Part shown: positions 9,180 to 17,668 of the stretch, one piece after another | Position numbering within the stretch: position 1 is the first letter of the stretch | Layout of the letters: every line of letters begins with the position of its first letter | From: an uncultured bacterium | GTDB lineage: Bacteria; Bipolaricaulota; Bipolaricaulia; UBA7950; UBA9294 | Assembly: GCA_903857865.1 (NCBI GenBank) | Contig: CAIOGO010000010.1 | Location: forward strand, 62,001 to 126,000 | DNA: 64,000 nt | Direction: 5' to 3' | The notes under the pieces: generated by a model | Database searches by the model: none | Seen by the model: only the letters and a program-made list of their open reading frames with translations | What the model was told of the DNA's origin: nothing | Program-made: the position numbers and the translations under genes

Positions 9180-10139
9180 ATGGCACACAGCGAGAAGGTT
9201 CTGGTCACTGGCGGAGCAGGGTTCATCGGGTCCCACCTCGTGGAAGCTCTGGTCGCCGACGGATCGCGCGTCGTCGTGTTCGACGATTTCTCGACCGGCC
9301 TCGCGCGGAACCTGGAAAGGTCTCAGGGCTCGGTCGACATCGTGGAGGGCGACGTGCGGGATCTCGCTGCTCTCCGCGGTGTGACGAAGGGGGTGGGCAT
9401 CGTCTTCCACCTCGCAGCCATGCCGGCCGTCGCCCCCTCGATTGCCGACCCGCTGGCCTGCGGTGCCATCAACGTGGGCGGGACTCTGCATGTGCTTCTC
9501 GCGGCACGCGAGGCCGGGGTGCGACGTGTCGTGTTCACCTCATCCGCCGCCGTCTATGGCGCCGACCCTACCTCGCCCAAGGCGGAAACACTGCCCACGT
9601 TGCCGCTTTCGCCGTACGCGGCGAGCAAGCTGGCTGGAGAGGAATTCGCACACGCCTTCTCGCACGTCTACGGCATAGAGACCGCGATCCTGCGGTTGTT
9701 CAACGTCTACGGACCGCGCCAGAACCCGGAATCCGAAGACTCGGGGGTCATCACCCGCTTTCTTTCAAGGCTCGCGGCCGGCGAGGCTCCTCTCGTCGAT
9801 GGGGACGGCCAGCAATCGCGGGACTTCATCTTCGTGAGCGACATTGTCGCGGCATTCCTCCGCGCAGCAAAGGCGCCCGAAGCGAGCGGCGAGGTCTTCA
9901 ACATCGGCTCCGGCCGCTCCACGACAATCAACGAACTGGCCACCACACTGACGTCCACCATGCTTCCAGGCTCCTCCTTGCGGCCGATGCACCGAGCGGC
10001 GCGTGTGGGCGATGTTCGGCACTCCTGCGCCGACATCACCAAAGCGAAATCTGTCTTGGAGTTCGAGCCGATGGTGAATCTCAGAGACGGCCTTGCCAAG
10101 ACGGTTGAGTGGTGGCGAGAAGAGTGGATCGGCCGGTGA
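9180..10139 (+). CDS. NAD-dependent sugar epimerase/dehydratase
   Basis: This is an extended-SDR protein of 319 residues. The NAD-binding glycine motif VTGGAGFIGSHL lies at residues ~7-18. An FTSSAAVYG catalytic Ser segment follows, and YAASKLAGE supplies the YXXXK pair. The C-terminal region has FNVYGPRQNP and the RDFIFVSDIV substrate-site motif typical of UDP-glucose/UDP-GlcNAc 4-epimerases and related GDP/dTDP-sugar enzymes. It makes an activated sugar for the locus; exact specificity is not readable. Start: ATG after AGAGGAGCC. Its TGA overlaps the GTG of the next gene, so the two are probably co-translated. Confidence 0.8.
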   Translation: MAHSEKVLVTGGAGFIGSHLVEALVADGSRVVVFDDFSTGLARNLERSQGSVDIVEGDVRDLAALRGVTKGVGIVFHLAAMPAVAPSIADPLACGAINVGGTLHVLLAAREAGVRRVVFTSSAAVYGADPTSPKAETLPTLPLSPYAASKLAGEEFAHAFSHVYGIETAILRLFNVYGPRQNPESEDSGVITRFLSRLAAGEAPLVDGDGQQSRDFIFVSDIVAAFLRAAKAPEASGEVFNIGSGRSTTINELATTLTSTMLPGSSLRPMHRAARVGDVRHSCADITKAKSVLEFEPMVNLRDGLAKTVEWWREEWIGR

Positions 10140-11371
10140 GTCGCCCGAAGGTCCTCCAGGTCTGCGCGGTCGACGTGTCCGTCGGCCCGCTGCTTCGACC
10201 TCTGGTCCTCGCGTTGCGGGAGGCGGGGGCCGAGGTGCACGTCGCATGCACGCCCGGCGGCGTATCCGAGCGGCTGGCTGCAGAGGGCGTCCCGGTGAAG
10301 CCCGTGCGGATCGCGCGAAAGATCCTGTCGCCACGGCATCTGGTTTCACTCGTCCAGCTAGCGCGGCTCATTCGCCGGGAGCGCTACGACTTTGTCCACG
10401 TTCACACGCCGATTGCCGCGGCAATCGGCCGCGCGGCAGCCAGGTTGTCGGGAACACGGCCCGTGGTCCTCTACACCACGCACGGCTTCTACTTCCACGA
10501 CCGCATGCGGCCGTGCCTGCGCCGAATCCTCATCTGGCAGGAAAGGCTGTTCGGTCGGCTGTGCACGGACTTCCTGTTCACGGTCAGCCCGGAGGACCAT
10601 GCAACCGCCCTGCGCGAGCGGATCATCGACGCCGACCGGACGCACTGTCTGTCCAGCCTGGGGGTGGATCTGGAGCGATTCGATCTGTCCTCGCCGCAGA
10701 GTCTGAGGCGAACTGACCTCGGCATCTCCGACGCGGATTCCGTGGTCGCCTACGTCGGCCGACTGGTGCGCGAGAAGGGCGTGCTCGACCTGCTTGAAGC
10801 CATCGGGCTCGTCCGAGAGCGCGTGCCGGGCATTCGCCTCGTCGTGATCGGTGACACGCTGGCATCGGATCGCGGGCGGGGAGTCCAGAGCGAGATCCGC
10901 AACCTCATCGCCGCGCACGGGCTCGAGAAGAACGTGGTCTTCCTCGGCTTCCGCGGGGATGTCCCGTCCTTGCTTCGGCTCGTGGACATCTTCGCCCTGC
11001 CGTCCTATCGAGAGGGCATGCCGCTCACGATTCTGGAGGCGATGGCGGCCGGCAAACCCGTGGTAACCACCAACGTTCGGGGCTGCAGAGAGGAAGTCGT
11101 GAACGGGTTGACTGGGATCATCGTTGCGCCGCGGGATCCTCGCAGCCTCTCCGAAGCGATTCTGTCGCTGCTCGTGGCGCCGGAGAGAGCCAAAGCGATG
11201 GGGCTCGCTGGAAGAGCTCACGTGGAGAAAGCTTTCGACCAGCGGAGGGTTTTGGATGAGGAGGTTGAGGCGTACCGCCGTCTCGCCAAAAGACACGGCA
11301 AGCCGTGGGGAGACGGACCGTTGGCCATGCAGGCCGGCTCTCGCCAAGCGAATTCGCAGGAGGTCTCGTGA
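10136..11371 (+). CDS. Family 4 glycosyltransferase
   Basis: This 411-residue GT-B enzyme starts at GTG 10136, overlapping the epimerase stop (GTGA). The N-domain reads KVLQVCAVDVSVGPLLRPL and later YDFVHVHTPIAAAIGRAAA. The C-domain has VAYVGRLVREKGVLDLLEA and YREGMPLTILEAMAAGKPVV, including the EX7E-type segment that binds the nucleotide sugar. This matches retaining GT4 enzymes of capsule and O-antigen loci. Context suggests it uses the product of the adjacent epimerase. Confidence 0.88.
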   Translation: MSRPKVLQVCAVDVSVGPLLRPLVLALREAGAEVHVACTPGGVSERLAAEGVPVKPVRIARKILSPRHLVSLVQLARLIRRERYDFVHVHTPIAAAIGRAAARLSGTRPVVLYTTHGFYFHDRMRPCLRRILIWQERLFGRLCTDFLFTVSPEDHATALRERIIDADRTHCLSSLGVDLERFDLSSPQSLRRTDLGISDADSVVAYVGRLVREKGVLDLLEAIGLVRERVPGIRLVVIGDTLASDRGRGVQSEIRNLIAAHGLEKNVVFLGFRGDVPSLLRLVDIFALPSYREGMPLTILEAMAAGKPVVTTNVRGCREEVVNGLTGIIVAPRDPRSLSEAILSLLVAPERAKAMGLAGRAHVEKAFDQRRVLDEEVEAYRRLAKRHGKPWGDGPLAMQAGSRQANSQEVS

Positions 11372-11508
11372 AGAGTCGCGCGGGCTCGCACTTCGGGAGA
11401 GGGCCGCGGTTCGGACGCGCCTACGCGGAAGCGCACGCCGATTGGGCTCTCCTCACTGAGCATTATTGCGGCGTGCTCGACCGGGTCGCCAGGTCGAAGA
11501 GACCCTGA
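11368..11508 (+). CDS. Possible small ORF of unknown function
   Basis: A 46-codon ORF begins at a GTG that overlaps the GT4 stop (GTGA), the same junction type used repeatedly in this operon, and ends at the TGA within the following hairpin. The middle reads RFGRAYAEAHADWALL, faintly like the C-terminal end of DUF2252 proteins, but that is a weak resemblance. Expression is unproven. It may be the relic of a longer gene. Confidence 0.25.
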   Translation: MKSRAGSHFGRGPRFGRAYAEAHADWALLTEHYCGVLDRVARSKRP

Positions 11509-11528
11509 GAGAAGAGCCGCTCAGGGTC
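11501..11528 (+). terminator. Hairpin ending the epimerase-GT4 transcript
   Basis: A perfect 9-bp stem GACCCTGAG/CTCAGGGTC encloses a 10-nt loop. There is no U-tract, so if it terminates it does so weakly or with Rho. It lies between the glycan genes and the hicBA promoter. Confidence 0.45.
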
Positions 11529-11635
11529 CAAGCGACCTCTCTACCCGCTGGCCATCGGATGGAAGGCCAGGCACACTGCTGGACCCGCACGGAAGAGGCA
11601 CGCCGTTCGCTCTGCCTCTGAGTGTTGCGCTTGTC

Positions 11636-11665
11636 TTGTCGTTGCGGGAACGGACGTGCGATAAT
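11636..11665 (+). promoter_or_regulatory. Likely promoter of hicBA
   Basis: TTGTCG and GATAAT are separated by 18 bp, giving a sigma-70-like promoter about 40 bp ahead of the hicB start. It separates the toxin-antitoxin module transcriptionally from the glycan operon. Confidence 0.5.
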
Positions 11666-11704
11666 GGCTAGACATGCTGCGGAAGAGGCTGAGGTGACCT
11701 AGAG

Positions 11705-11932
11705 ATGCCGAGGAGGCTGTCCTATAAGGTAGTTCTCGAACCATCCAAGGACGGAGGCTACTCCGTCTACGTTCCGTCGTTGCCCGGCTGTGTCAGTGAG
11801 GGCGATTCGTATCAAGAAGCCTTGGACAACATCCGAGAGGCGATTCGAGGGTGGCTCGAGGTCGCCCAGGAGTTCGGCGATGACATCCCGACAAGCGACG
11901 TTCTCACCGAAGCCGTCGAGGTGTCCCTCTAG
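11705..11932 (+). CDS. hicB: HicB-family antitoxin
   Basis: The 75-residue protein has the degenerate RNase H-like HicB fold: an opening strand SYKVVLEPSKDGGYSVYVPS, then LPGCVSEGDSYQEALDNIRE and a helix with WLEVAQEFGDDIP. It neutralises HicA and normally represses its own operon. There is no C-terminal DNA-binding extension, so repression may need another mode or the complex. hicB precedes hicA, the reverse of the more common hicA-hicB order. Only 3 bp separate the hicB stop from the hicA start. The module interrupts the polysaccharide genes. Confidence 0.9.
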   Translation: MPRRLSYKVVLEPSKDGGYSVYVPSLPGCVSEGDSYQEALDNIREAIRGWLEVAQEFGDDIPTSDVLTEAVEVSL

Positions 11933-11935
11933 AAA

Positions 11936-12160
11936 ATGCCGAGACCGCACCCGATCTCCGGCCGCGAGCTCGTCAGGAAGCTGGAGCGGGTTGGCTTTCG
12001 CATCGTACGCCAGAAGGGAAGTCACATGATTCTGCGGCGTGATTTGGAGCCAACATTGACTGTCTGCGTCCCCGACCACAGAGAGCTCAAGAGAGAGACA
12101 CTCCAGAATATCCTTCGCCACGTTCGTCTGACGCGAGACGAGCTGGATAGGCTTGGCTAA
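11936..12160 (+). CDS. hicA: HicA-family mRNA interferase toxin
   Basis: This 74-residue dsRBD-like toxin carries the catalytic-His motif RQKGSHMIL, preceded by ISGRELVRKLERVGF and followed by VPDHRELKRETLQNILRH. HicA cleaves mRNA independently of ribosomes when not bound by HicB. Length and motif order are normal and the His is present, so the toxin looks active. An alternative upstream start of the sugar transferase (TTG 12153) would overlap its 3' end. Confidence 0.9.
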   Translation: MPRPHPISGRELVRKLERVGFRIVRQKGSHMILRRDLEPTLTVCVPDHRELKRETLQNILRHVRLTRDELDRLG

Positions 12161-12200
12161 CCACGGGCGGGAATCGCATCCGGGGCACCTCCACAAGAGC

Positions 12201-12869
12201 ATGACAGGAGAGATGGCGAAGATAGGATCCACCACGAAAAGGGCACTCGACCTCGTCACGAGTGCGCTGGCGTTCATCCTCCTCTCGCTTCCCTTCACCG
12301 CGATCGCGCTTGCCATCAAGCTCGACGGCCGCGGTCCCGTTTTCTTTCGGCAGATCCGGATCGGGCGTGGTGGCAAGCCGTTTCGAGTGTGGAAGTTCCG
12401 GACAATGAGCGTGATGGAGGTCTCACCCGAGGGGCCAGACTTGCTGAGTCGCGGCGATCCCAGGATCACGCGGGTTGGCCGACTGCTCCGCAACCTCGGA
12501 CTCGACGAGCTTCCGCAGCTCCTGAACGTGCTCGCCGGCGACATGAGTCTCGTCGGCCCACGCCCGACGCTCGCCTACCAGGTGGACCGCTACGACGCAT
12601 TCCAGCGTCGTCGTCTCGAGTTGAGGCCCGGGATCACGAGCCTGGCCGTCGTGTCGGGGCGAAACGCGATCTCGTGGGAGGAACGCATCCGGCTCGACGT
12701 GTGGTACGTCGACCATCGATCACTCGGCCTTGACCTCCGCATCCTGGTCAAGACTCTCTGGAAGGTCCTCGTCACGCGCGAGGGTCTCTACGGACCCGAC
12801 GGCTCGAACGATCCATTTGTCGGCGCAGACGGCACGTCCACGCAGCGTCAAGAGAAGGGGAGCGCGTGA
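12201..12869 (+). CDS. PglC/WcaJ-type initiating sugar transferase
   Basis: This 222-residue bacterial sugar transferase (polyprenyl phosphate phosphoglycosyl transferase, small monotopic type) has an N-terminal re-entrant membrane segment (LVTSALAFILLSLPFTAIAL). It then has RGPVFFRQIRIGRGGKPF, WKFRTM and LDELPQLLNVLAGDMSLVG, with the catalytic Asp-Glu pair in the LDELPQ segment. It loads a sugar-1-phosphate onto undecaprenyl phosphate. Start is uncertain (ATG 12201 or 12213; an upstream TTG at 12153 overlaps hicA). It is a close paralogue of the gene stopped at 22410-23048 and could substitute for it. The stop overlaps the next start. Confidence 0.88.
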   Translation: MTGEMAKIGSTTKRALDLVTSALAFILLSLPFTAIALAIKLDGRGPVFFRQIRIGRGGKPFRVWKFRTMSVMEVSPEGPDLLSRGDPRITRVGRLLRNLGLDELPQLLNVLAGDMSLVGPRPTLAYQVDRYDAFQRRRLELRPGITSLAVVSGRNAISWEERIRLDVWYVDHRSLGLDLRILVKTLWKVLVTREGLYGPDGSNDPFVGADGTSTQRQEKGSA

Positions 12870-14086
12870 GTTCCGAGAGCGCAAGAGAGGGGATCCTCGC
12901 GGGAGTGCGCGTCCTCGACCTGACGCGGGTCCTCAGCGGGCCGTTCTGCACGATGCTTCTCGCCGACCAGGGAGCCGACGTCGTGAAGGTGGAAGCGCCG
13001 GGGCGAGGAGACGACGCGCGACACCTCGGACCGCCCTTCCGAGGCGATGTCAGCGGGTTCTTCGTCAGCGTCAACCGCAACAAGAAGAGCCTGACGCTCA
13101 ACCTGAAGGCGGAACGCGGAGTCGATCTTCTGAAGCAGCTGGTCCGCAGAGCCGACGTCTTCGTCGAGAACTTTCGGCCCGGGGTTGCCAAGCGCCTGGG
13201 CATCGACTACCACGCGCTATCCGCGATTCGGCCGAAGCTCGTCTATGCCTCCGTGTCCGGCTTCGGGCAGACGGGGCCGTATCGTGAGCGTCCGGGCTAC
13301 AACATCATCGTGCAGGCGCTGAGCGGCGTGATGTCGACCAGTGGACCGACGGGCGCCGAGCCGGGCGGCAAGCCGTATCCCATCGGCGTCTCGCTCGGCG
13401 ACATCCCGGCCGGGATGTTTGCCGCGTTCGCGATCACGACGGCGCTATACGCCCGAGAGCGGACGGGACGCGGCCAGTACATCGATGTCAGCATGCTCGA
13501 CTCGCTGGTCGCGATGATGGAGAACCCCATCGTGCGCCACGGGATGACGGGCGCGCCGCCGGAGCCGTTCGGCCGCCGCCATCCGTCGATCACGCCGTAC
13601 GGGATCTTCGACGCGGCCGACGGTCCGATCGCCCTAGCCGTGGGCAACGACCGGCTCTGGCTGCGGTTCTGCGAGGTCCTCGATCGCCCCAATTTGGCGC
13701 AAGACGCGCGCTTCGAGACGAACGCGTCGCGCACGGAGAACGCCGAGGCCCTGTACGCGCTGTTGGGCGATCTCCTCGCGCAGCGACCTGCCTCGTCGTG
13801 GCTCCAGCTCTTGCTCGCAGCCGGCATCCCTGCCGCGCCGGTAAACACGGTCGCGGACCTGTTCGAGGATCCCCAGATCGAGGCGCGCGGCATGCTGCCC
13901 CGCGTCGAGCAGCCGGGCGCGGGCTCGATCCCCGTGTGTGGCACGCCCCTGCGGTTCGCCGGCCAACCAGAGCCCACCTACGGTCCCGCGCCGAGGCTTG
14001 GCGAACACACGCACGAAGTCCTGGCCGGCTGGCTCGGAACAAGCGACGCCGACCTGGATTCTCTCAGGAGAGACGGCGTCATCTAG
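12866..14086 (+). CDS. Class III CoA-transferase (CaiB/BaiF family)
   Basis: This 406-residue protein begins GVRVLDLTRVLSGPFCTMLL and continues ADVVKVEAPGRGDDAR and NRNKKSLTLNLK, the signature order of family III CoA-transferases such as formyl-CoA and crotonobetainyl-CoA transferases. The catalytic Asp is expected in the QYIDVSMLDSL segment. Reaction type: CoA moves between carboxylic acids; the acids are unknown. It overlaps the sugar transferase by 4 bp (GTGA), so it is expressed with glycan genes, which is unusual for this family. The gene ends on a CTAG shared with the convergent PaaK-like gene. Confidence 0.88.
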   Translation: MSSESAREGILAGVRVLDLTRVLSGPFCTMLLADQGADVVKVEAPGRGDDARHLGPPFRGDVSGFFVSVNRNKKSLTLNLKAERGVDLLKQLVRRADVFVENFRPGVAKRLGIDYHALSAIRPKLVYASVSGFGQTGPYRERPGYNIIVQALSGVMSTSGPTGAEPGGKPYPIGVSLGDIPAGMFAAFAITTALYARERTGRGQYIDVSMLDSLVAMMENPIVRHGMTGAPPEPFGRRHPSITPYGIFDAADGPIALAVGNDRLWLRFCEVLDRPNLAQDARFETNASRTENAEALYALLGDLLAQRPASSWLQLLLAAGIPAAPVNTVADLFEDPQIEARGMLPRVEQPGAGSIPVCGTPLRFAGQPEPTYGPAPRLGEHTHEVLAGWLGTSDADLDSLRRDGVI

Positions 14087-15408
14087 GCCGAGGCCGCGCG
14101 ATCGCTCCCGGACGGGTGCCAGGAGCTTCTGACCCGGCTCGTGACTTGACGGAACTTGCCCCCGGACTCGGACTCGAGCGCGTCGACGCGGGTGACCTCG
14201 ACGCGCACCGCGGGATGAAGCGCTCGGATACTGTCGGGCAGCTTGCGCCAGAGGTCGTCCGAGTACTGCGGCCCGGGCACCACGCGGACGACGATGCGGT
14301 CGCACTCCTCTTGAACAATCTGGAACGTCCGGATGGCCTGAGCGAGCACGTCGCCGATCCCGCCAGAGGGAAGCGCGGTATTGACCACGTCGTAGATCAC
14401 GCGCGGGGAGATCTCTCGGCCGTCCGGCATGACGAAGAAGTCCTCGTCGCGACCGCCGACGAGGCGCATCGCGGCGCCGCGAAAGCCGCACGAGCAATGG
14501 TCGGGCTCGACGAGCATCGCCCGGTCACCCATGGCGTAGCGCACGAAGGGCATGGTGGCGTTGAACAGATTGGTGATCACGACCGATCCTTCGACTCCGC
14601 ATCGGGCCGCCCGCCCGTCGGGGCCGACGACCTCGAGGCAGACAGTGGCTGGGTTCGGGTGCATGATCCCGGGCCGGTCCGGGCATTCCCACGCGAGGTT
14701 CCCGGCTTCCTCGCAGTTGTAGTAGTCCACAACGCGGCAGGAAAAGACCCGTTCGAGCAACTCCCGAACGTGAGGGTAGAGCACCTCAGCGTACGAGATG
14801 ACGAGGCAAGGACGGATGGCCGTCACCCCTTCCGCCTCCAGCGCGCGCGCGACTTGCCACAGCATGCTCGGCCGGCCCTCGATGAGGGTGGGTCGTGTGC
14901 GCCGCAGGAGCGCGACGTGCTCCGCCACGGGGAGGGAGCGAAAAAGCCGCACGATGCGGACCGGTCCGACGCGCTGCGTGCTGCGCGTCGCGTGGTCCTT
15001 CCGCTCGGGCCCCACGTCGACCAGTGTGAACGCAGGAGGGATGCGAACGTTGCGTCGGTAAGCGTCGAGGAGAGACAGCGTCCGGAACAGGGCCTCGGTC
15101 CGCGTCATGTAGACACTGACAGGCGTTCCCGTGGTCCCCGTGGTGTGCTTGCACACGAGCGCTCGCACGTCGGCACCGGCACGGAGAAAACCCTGGGTGC
15201 CGGCCGTCAGGAGATCATCGCGGCGGACGACGGGAAGCCCGGGAAGATCGGCGGCGCCGCGAATCGCGTCGATCTGGACTCCGGCCCGCGCGAAGGTCCT
15301 GGCGTAGAAGGGGATGTGGTCGTTGGCGTGGCGCACGATCCAGCGCACGGCGCGATCGACGTCGCCCGCGCGCTTACGCAGCTTGAACCGAACCCATCCG
15401 CCGCTCAC
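14083..15408 (-). CDS. PaaK/CapK-like adenylate-forming enzyme (1)
   Basis: This 441-residue member of the phenylacetate-CoA ligase/coenzyme F390 synthetase/CapK branch of the ANL superfamily starts at GTG 15408 after GGAGGGGG. Visible motifs: P-loop-like HTTGTTGTPVSVYMTR near residue 100, VVDYYNCEEAGNLAWECP, the ATP-site LFNATMPFVRYAMGDRA, CSCG, and a C-terminal ESGGKFRQVTS lysine segment. CapK-type proteins occur in capsule loci and probably activate an acyl group for transfer to a glycan. Two related copies lie at 16273 and 17669. A NeuD-like acetyltransferase lies 40 bp upstream on the same strand. Confidence 0.78.
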   Translation of the reverse strand: MSGGWVRFKLRKRAGDVDRAVRWIVRHANDHIPFYARTFARAGVQIDAIRGAADLPGLPVVRRDDLLTAGTQGFLRAGADVRALVCKHTTGTTGTPVSVYMTRTEALFRTLSLLDAYRRNVRIPPAFTLVDVGPERKDHATRSTQRVGPVRIVRLFRSLPVAEHVALLRRTRPTLIEGRPSMLWQVARALEAEGVTAIRPCLVISYAEVLYPHVRELLERVFSCRVVDYYNCEEAGNLAWECPDRPGIMHPNPATVCLEVVGPDGRAARCGVEGSVVITNLFNATMPFVRYAMGDRAMLVEPDHCSCGFRGAAMRLVGGRDEDFFVMPDGREISPRVIYDVVNTALPSGGIGDVLAQAIRTFQIVQEECDRIVVRVVPGPQYSDDLWRKLPDSIRALHPAVRVEVTRVDALESESGGKFRQVTSRVRSSWHPSGSDRAASA

Positions 15409-15448
15409 GTTGCTCCCCCTCCATCCGTTGGGCCGTTCGGCCGCGCCC

Positions 15449-16105
15449 TCACACCGCATCCGCCGGAACCTCCTCGAGGGTCAGGGGACGCACGGCGCGC
15501 GCCGGGGTCCCATAGCAGAAGGAACGCGCGGGAAGGTCGCCGAGGACCACGGATCCTGCGCCGACCACGCTCCACGCACCGATGCGCGCGAGCGGGACGA
15601 CCTTGGCTCCGATGCCGAGGAACGCACCGCGCTCGATCACGGCGCCTCCGCCGAGGTTCACTCCGGGCGCAATCTGCACGAAATCCTCGACGACGCAGTC
15701 ATGGCCGACCGAGGACAGCGTGTTGAGGATGACGCAACGTCCGACGAGTGCCCCCGCGTTGACGACGCTGCCGTCCACGGCGATGGTCCCTTCGCCGATT
15801 GTCGATCGAGGCGAAATGGCCGTGTGCGGGTGGAGGATGGTCACGAGCCGGCGCCCACGTCGAACGAGATCCTCGGCGATCCGCCGGCGCGCTGCGTTGT
15901 CGCCGACAGCCACGAAAACCAGATCCCATTCGGGCACCGCGTACAACGCTTCCACCGGGCCTAACACCGCGACGCCGTCGACCTCACGAACCTCCGCCCA
16001 GCGGTCGTCGAAGAAGGCAAGGTCGAGATCGTCTCCGCTCCGAACGCGAAGGCAGTCCAGGGCAACGCGTCCATGCCCGCCAGCGCCTACGACTGCAATT
16101 CGCAT
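15449..16105 (-). CDS. NeuD/PglD-type sugar O/N-acetyltransferase
   Basis: The 218-residue protein starts with a Rossmann-like nucleotide-sugar domain (MRIAVVGAGGHGRVALDCLR) followed by a left-handed beta helix of hexapeptide repeats (from ISPRSTIGEGTIAVDGS). The catalytic-type His is in LSSVGHDCVVEDF, then IAPGVNLGGGAVIERGAFLG. The end YGTPARAVRPL is typical. It transfers acetyl from acetyl-CoA to an amino or hydroxyl group of a sugar. A strong GGGAGAAGGGG precedes the ATG. It is paralogous to 24003-24650 but less close to PglD, so a different sugar is likely. Confidence 0.85.
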   Translation of the reverse strand: MRIAVVGAGGHGRVALDCLRVRSGDDLDLAFFDDRWAEVREVDGVAVLGPVEALYAVPEWDLVFVAVGDNAARRRIAEDLVRRGRRLVTILHPHTAISPRSTIGEGTIAVDGSVVNAGALVGRCVILNTLSSVGHDCVVEDFVQIAPGVNLGGGAVIERGAFLGIGAKVVPLARIGAWSVVGAGSVVLGDLPARSFCYGTPARAVRPLTLEEVPADAV

Positions 16106-16272
16106 CGCCCCTTCTCCCTTCGGGCAGCATCCCGCAGACGCCGTCCACTTGTGTCCCCTCCCAGCCTACGTCGTCAGGACTCCGACGGCAATCAATCATC
16201 GAAGCCGCCGCCTGCGGCACACGTCTTTGGCGGTCGCTCGGCAAGAGGCTATGCTCTCCGCGATCCGAAGAG

Positions 16273-17626
16273 ATGACGAAGCCTGCGGTCTTCCGCCTGT
16301 GGAACTCGGCGTGTGTCGTTCTGCGCGGCCGCATCGAGCGGAGGTTGCCGTTTCTACCCACCCCGTGGATTGAGCAGCTTCAGCGGCGTCGCCTGCGAGC
16401 GATCGTCGCCCACGCCTACCGAACCGTGCCCTTCTATCGCGATGCCATGCGGCACGCCGGCTTGAGCCCCGCCGACTTCCGGACCGCCGACGACTTGTCA
16501 CGGCTCCCGTTGATCGACGGCCCCTTCCTGTACCGCCACGCAGATGCCTTCCTGTCGACGGCCTACCGACCGCGGGACAACTACGCTCTGTTCTCGACAG
16601 GTACATCGGCCACGGGACAGAAGCGAATCTCATGGGACACACGGGCGCTGTTCCGCCAGCTCGCCTACGGCGAGCGGGACCGAGTCGTGCTCTACCATCT
16701 GCTCGGAAAGACGTGGGGACAGCGACGCCTGTCCCTCTTCCCCGCGGAGTCCTCCACGGCCGAGGTGACGAGGTTTCATCGCGCCCGGCTGTTCGTGCCC
16801 GCGGCCTTCGCGCGGACCGAGTCGCTGTCGTCCCAAGCCACGTACGAGGAAATCGCTCAGCGAATCAACGAACTTCGGCCAGACATCGTGTACTCATACG
16901 GCTCGATCGCGGAGGCCTTCTTCCGCCATGTAGCCGCCCACGGAATCCACGTGACTCCGCCGCGCGTCTGGGTTTACGGCGGCGACGGCCTCTCCGAGGG
17001 GGGGTCGCGCGCTCATCGAGGAACGCTACGGCTGCTGGGTCCACTCGACCTACCAGGCGGTGGAGGTCGGGCGGATCGGTTTCCAGTGCGAAGAGCGACG
17101 CGGATTCCACCTCAACATCGACCTTTGCCCAGTCCGCATTGTGGACGCGGAAGGCAACGACCTGCCTCCGGGGCAGGTTGGGGAGGTTGTCATCTCAAAC
17201 CTCTACAACCGCGGCATGGTTCTGCTGAACTACCGCATCGGCGACTACGGGGCCATGTCGTTGAGGCCTTGTCCGTGCGGCCGATCGTTGCCCGTCCTCG
17301 AACAGCTGGAGGGAAGATCGAGTTCCACGCTCCGGCTCGCCGACGGCCGCGAGATCCTCGACCACGTTCTGACCCACGCCTACAAGGATGTGCTCAAGGA
17401 GGCGCTGGCATTCCAGATCGTCCACAGCCGACCGGGCGACTTCAGGTGGCGCGTCGTCGCCGCTCTCGACGCGGATCGCAACGCGCTCCAACGCGGCATC
17501 CTCGATGCCGCTCGGCGTGTGCTCGGAGAGGGGAATGTTCTTGCGGTGGAGTTCGTCGACCGCATCGAGCCCGGCCAAGGGGGCAAGCTGGAACGCATCG
17601 TGCGATCGAGTCAGCTAAAGGGCTAG
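16273..17626 (+). pseudogene. PaaK/CapK-like adenylate-forming enzyme (2), frameshifted in a G7 tract
   Basis: The first frame (from ATG 16273) encodes YRTVPFYRDAMRHAGLSP, the FSTGTSATGQKRISW nucleotide loop and VYGGDGLSEG. At the seven Gs at 16998-17004 the frame is lost. With six Gs the text continues RALIEERYGCWVHSTYQAVE and joins the second frame ending at 17626. That frame contains GEVVISNLYNRGMVLLNYRIGDY, CPCGRSLPVL and GQGGKLERIVRSS. Both halves are otherwise undamaged. One extra G therefore separates this from a ~450-residue enzyme; the cause may be recent mutation, slippage-based switching or a sequencing error. It lacks the YNCEE motif of the other two copies (HSTYQAVE instead), so its substrate probably differs. 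Confidence 0.8.
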
Positions 17627-17668
17627 CTCTCGGCTCCGCCTCCGTGGTCTCTCATCACGGCCCGTTCC

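Noticed and set aside
13798-15726. A 642-codon open frame antisense to the PaaK-like gene, and similar long shadows at 446-1330, 26238-27725, 34137-35714, 43203-44732, 46843-48258 and 53524-54780
   Set aside because: All lie opposite well-supported genes and have low-complexity Arg/Ala/Gly/Pro-rich translations.
15799-16272. Upstream extension of the frame that encodes the frameshifted PaaK-like protein
   Set aside because: It runs antisense through the NeuD-like gene; family similarity begins only after ATG 16273.
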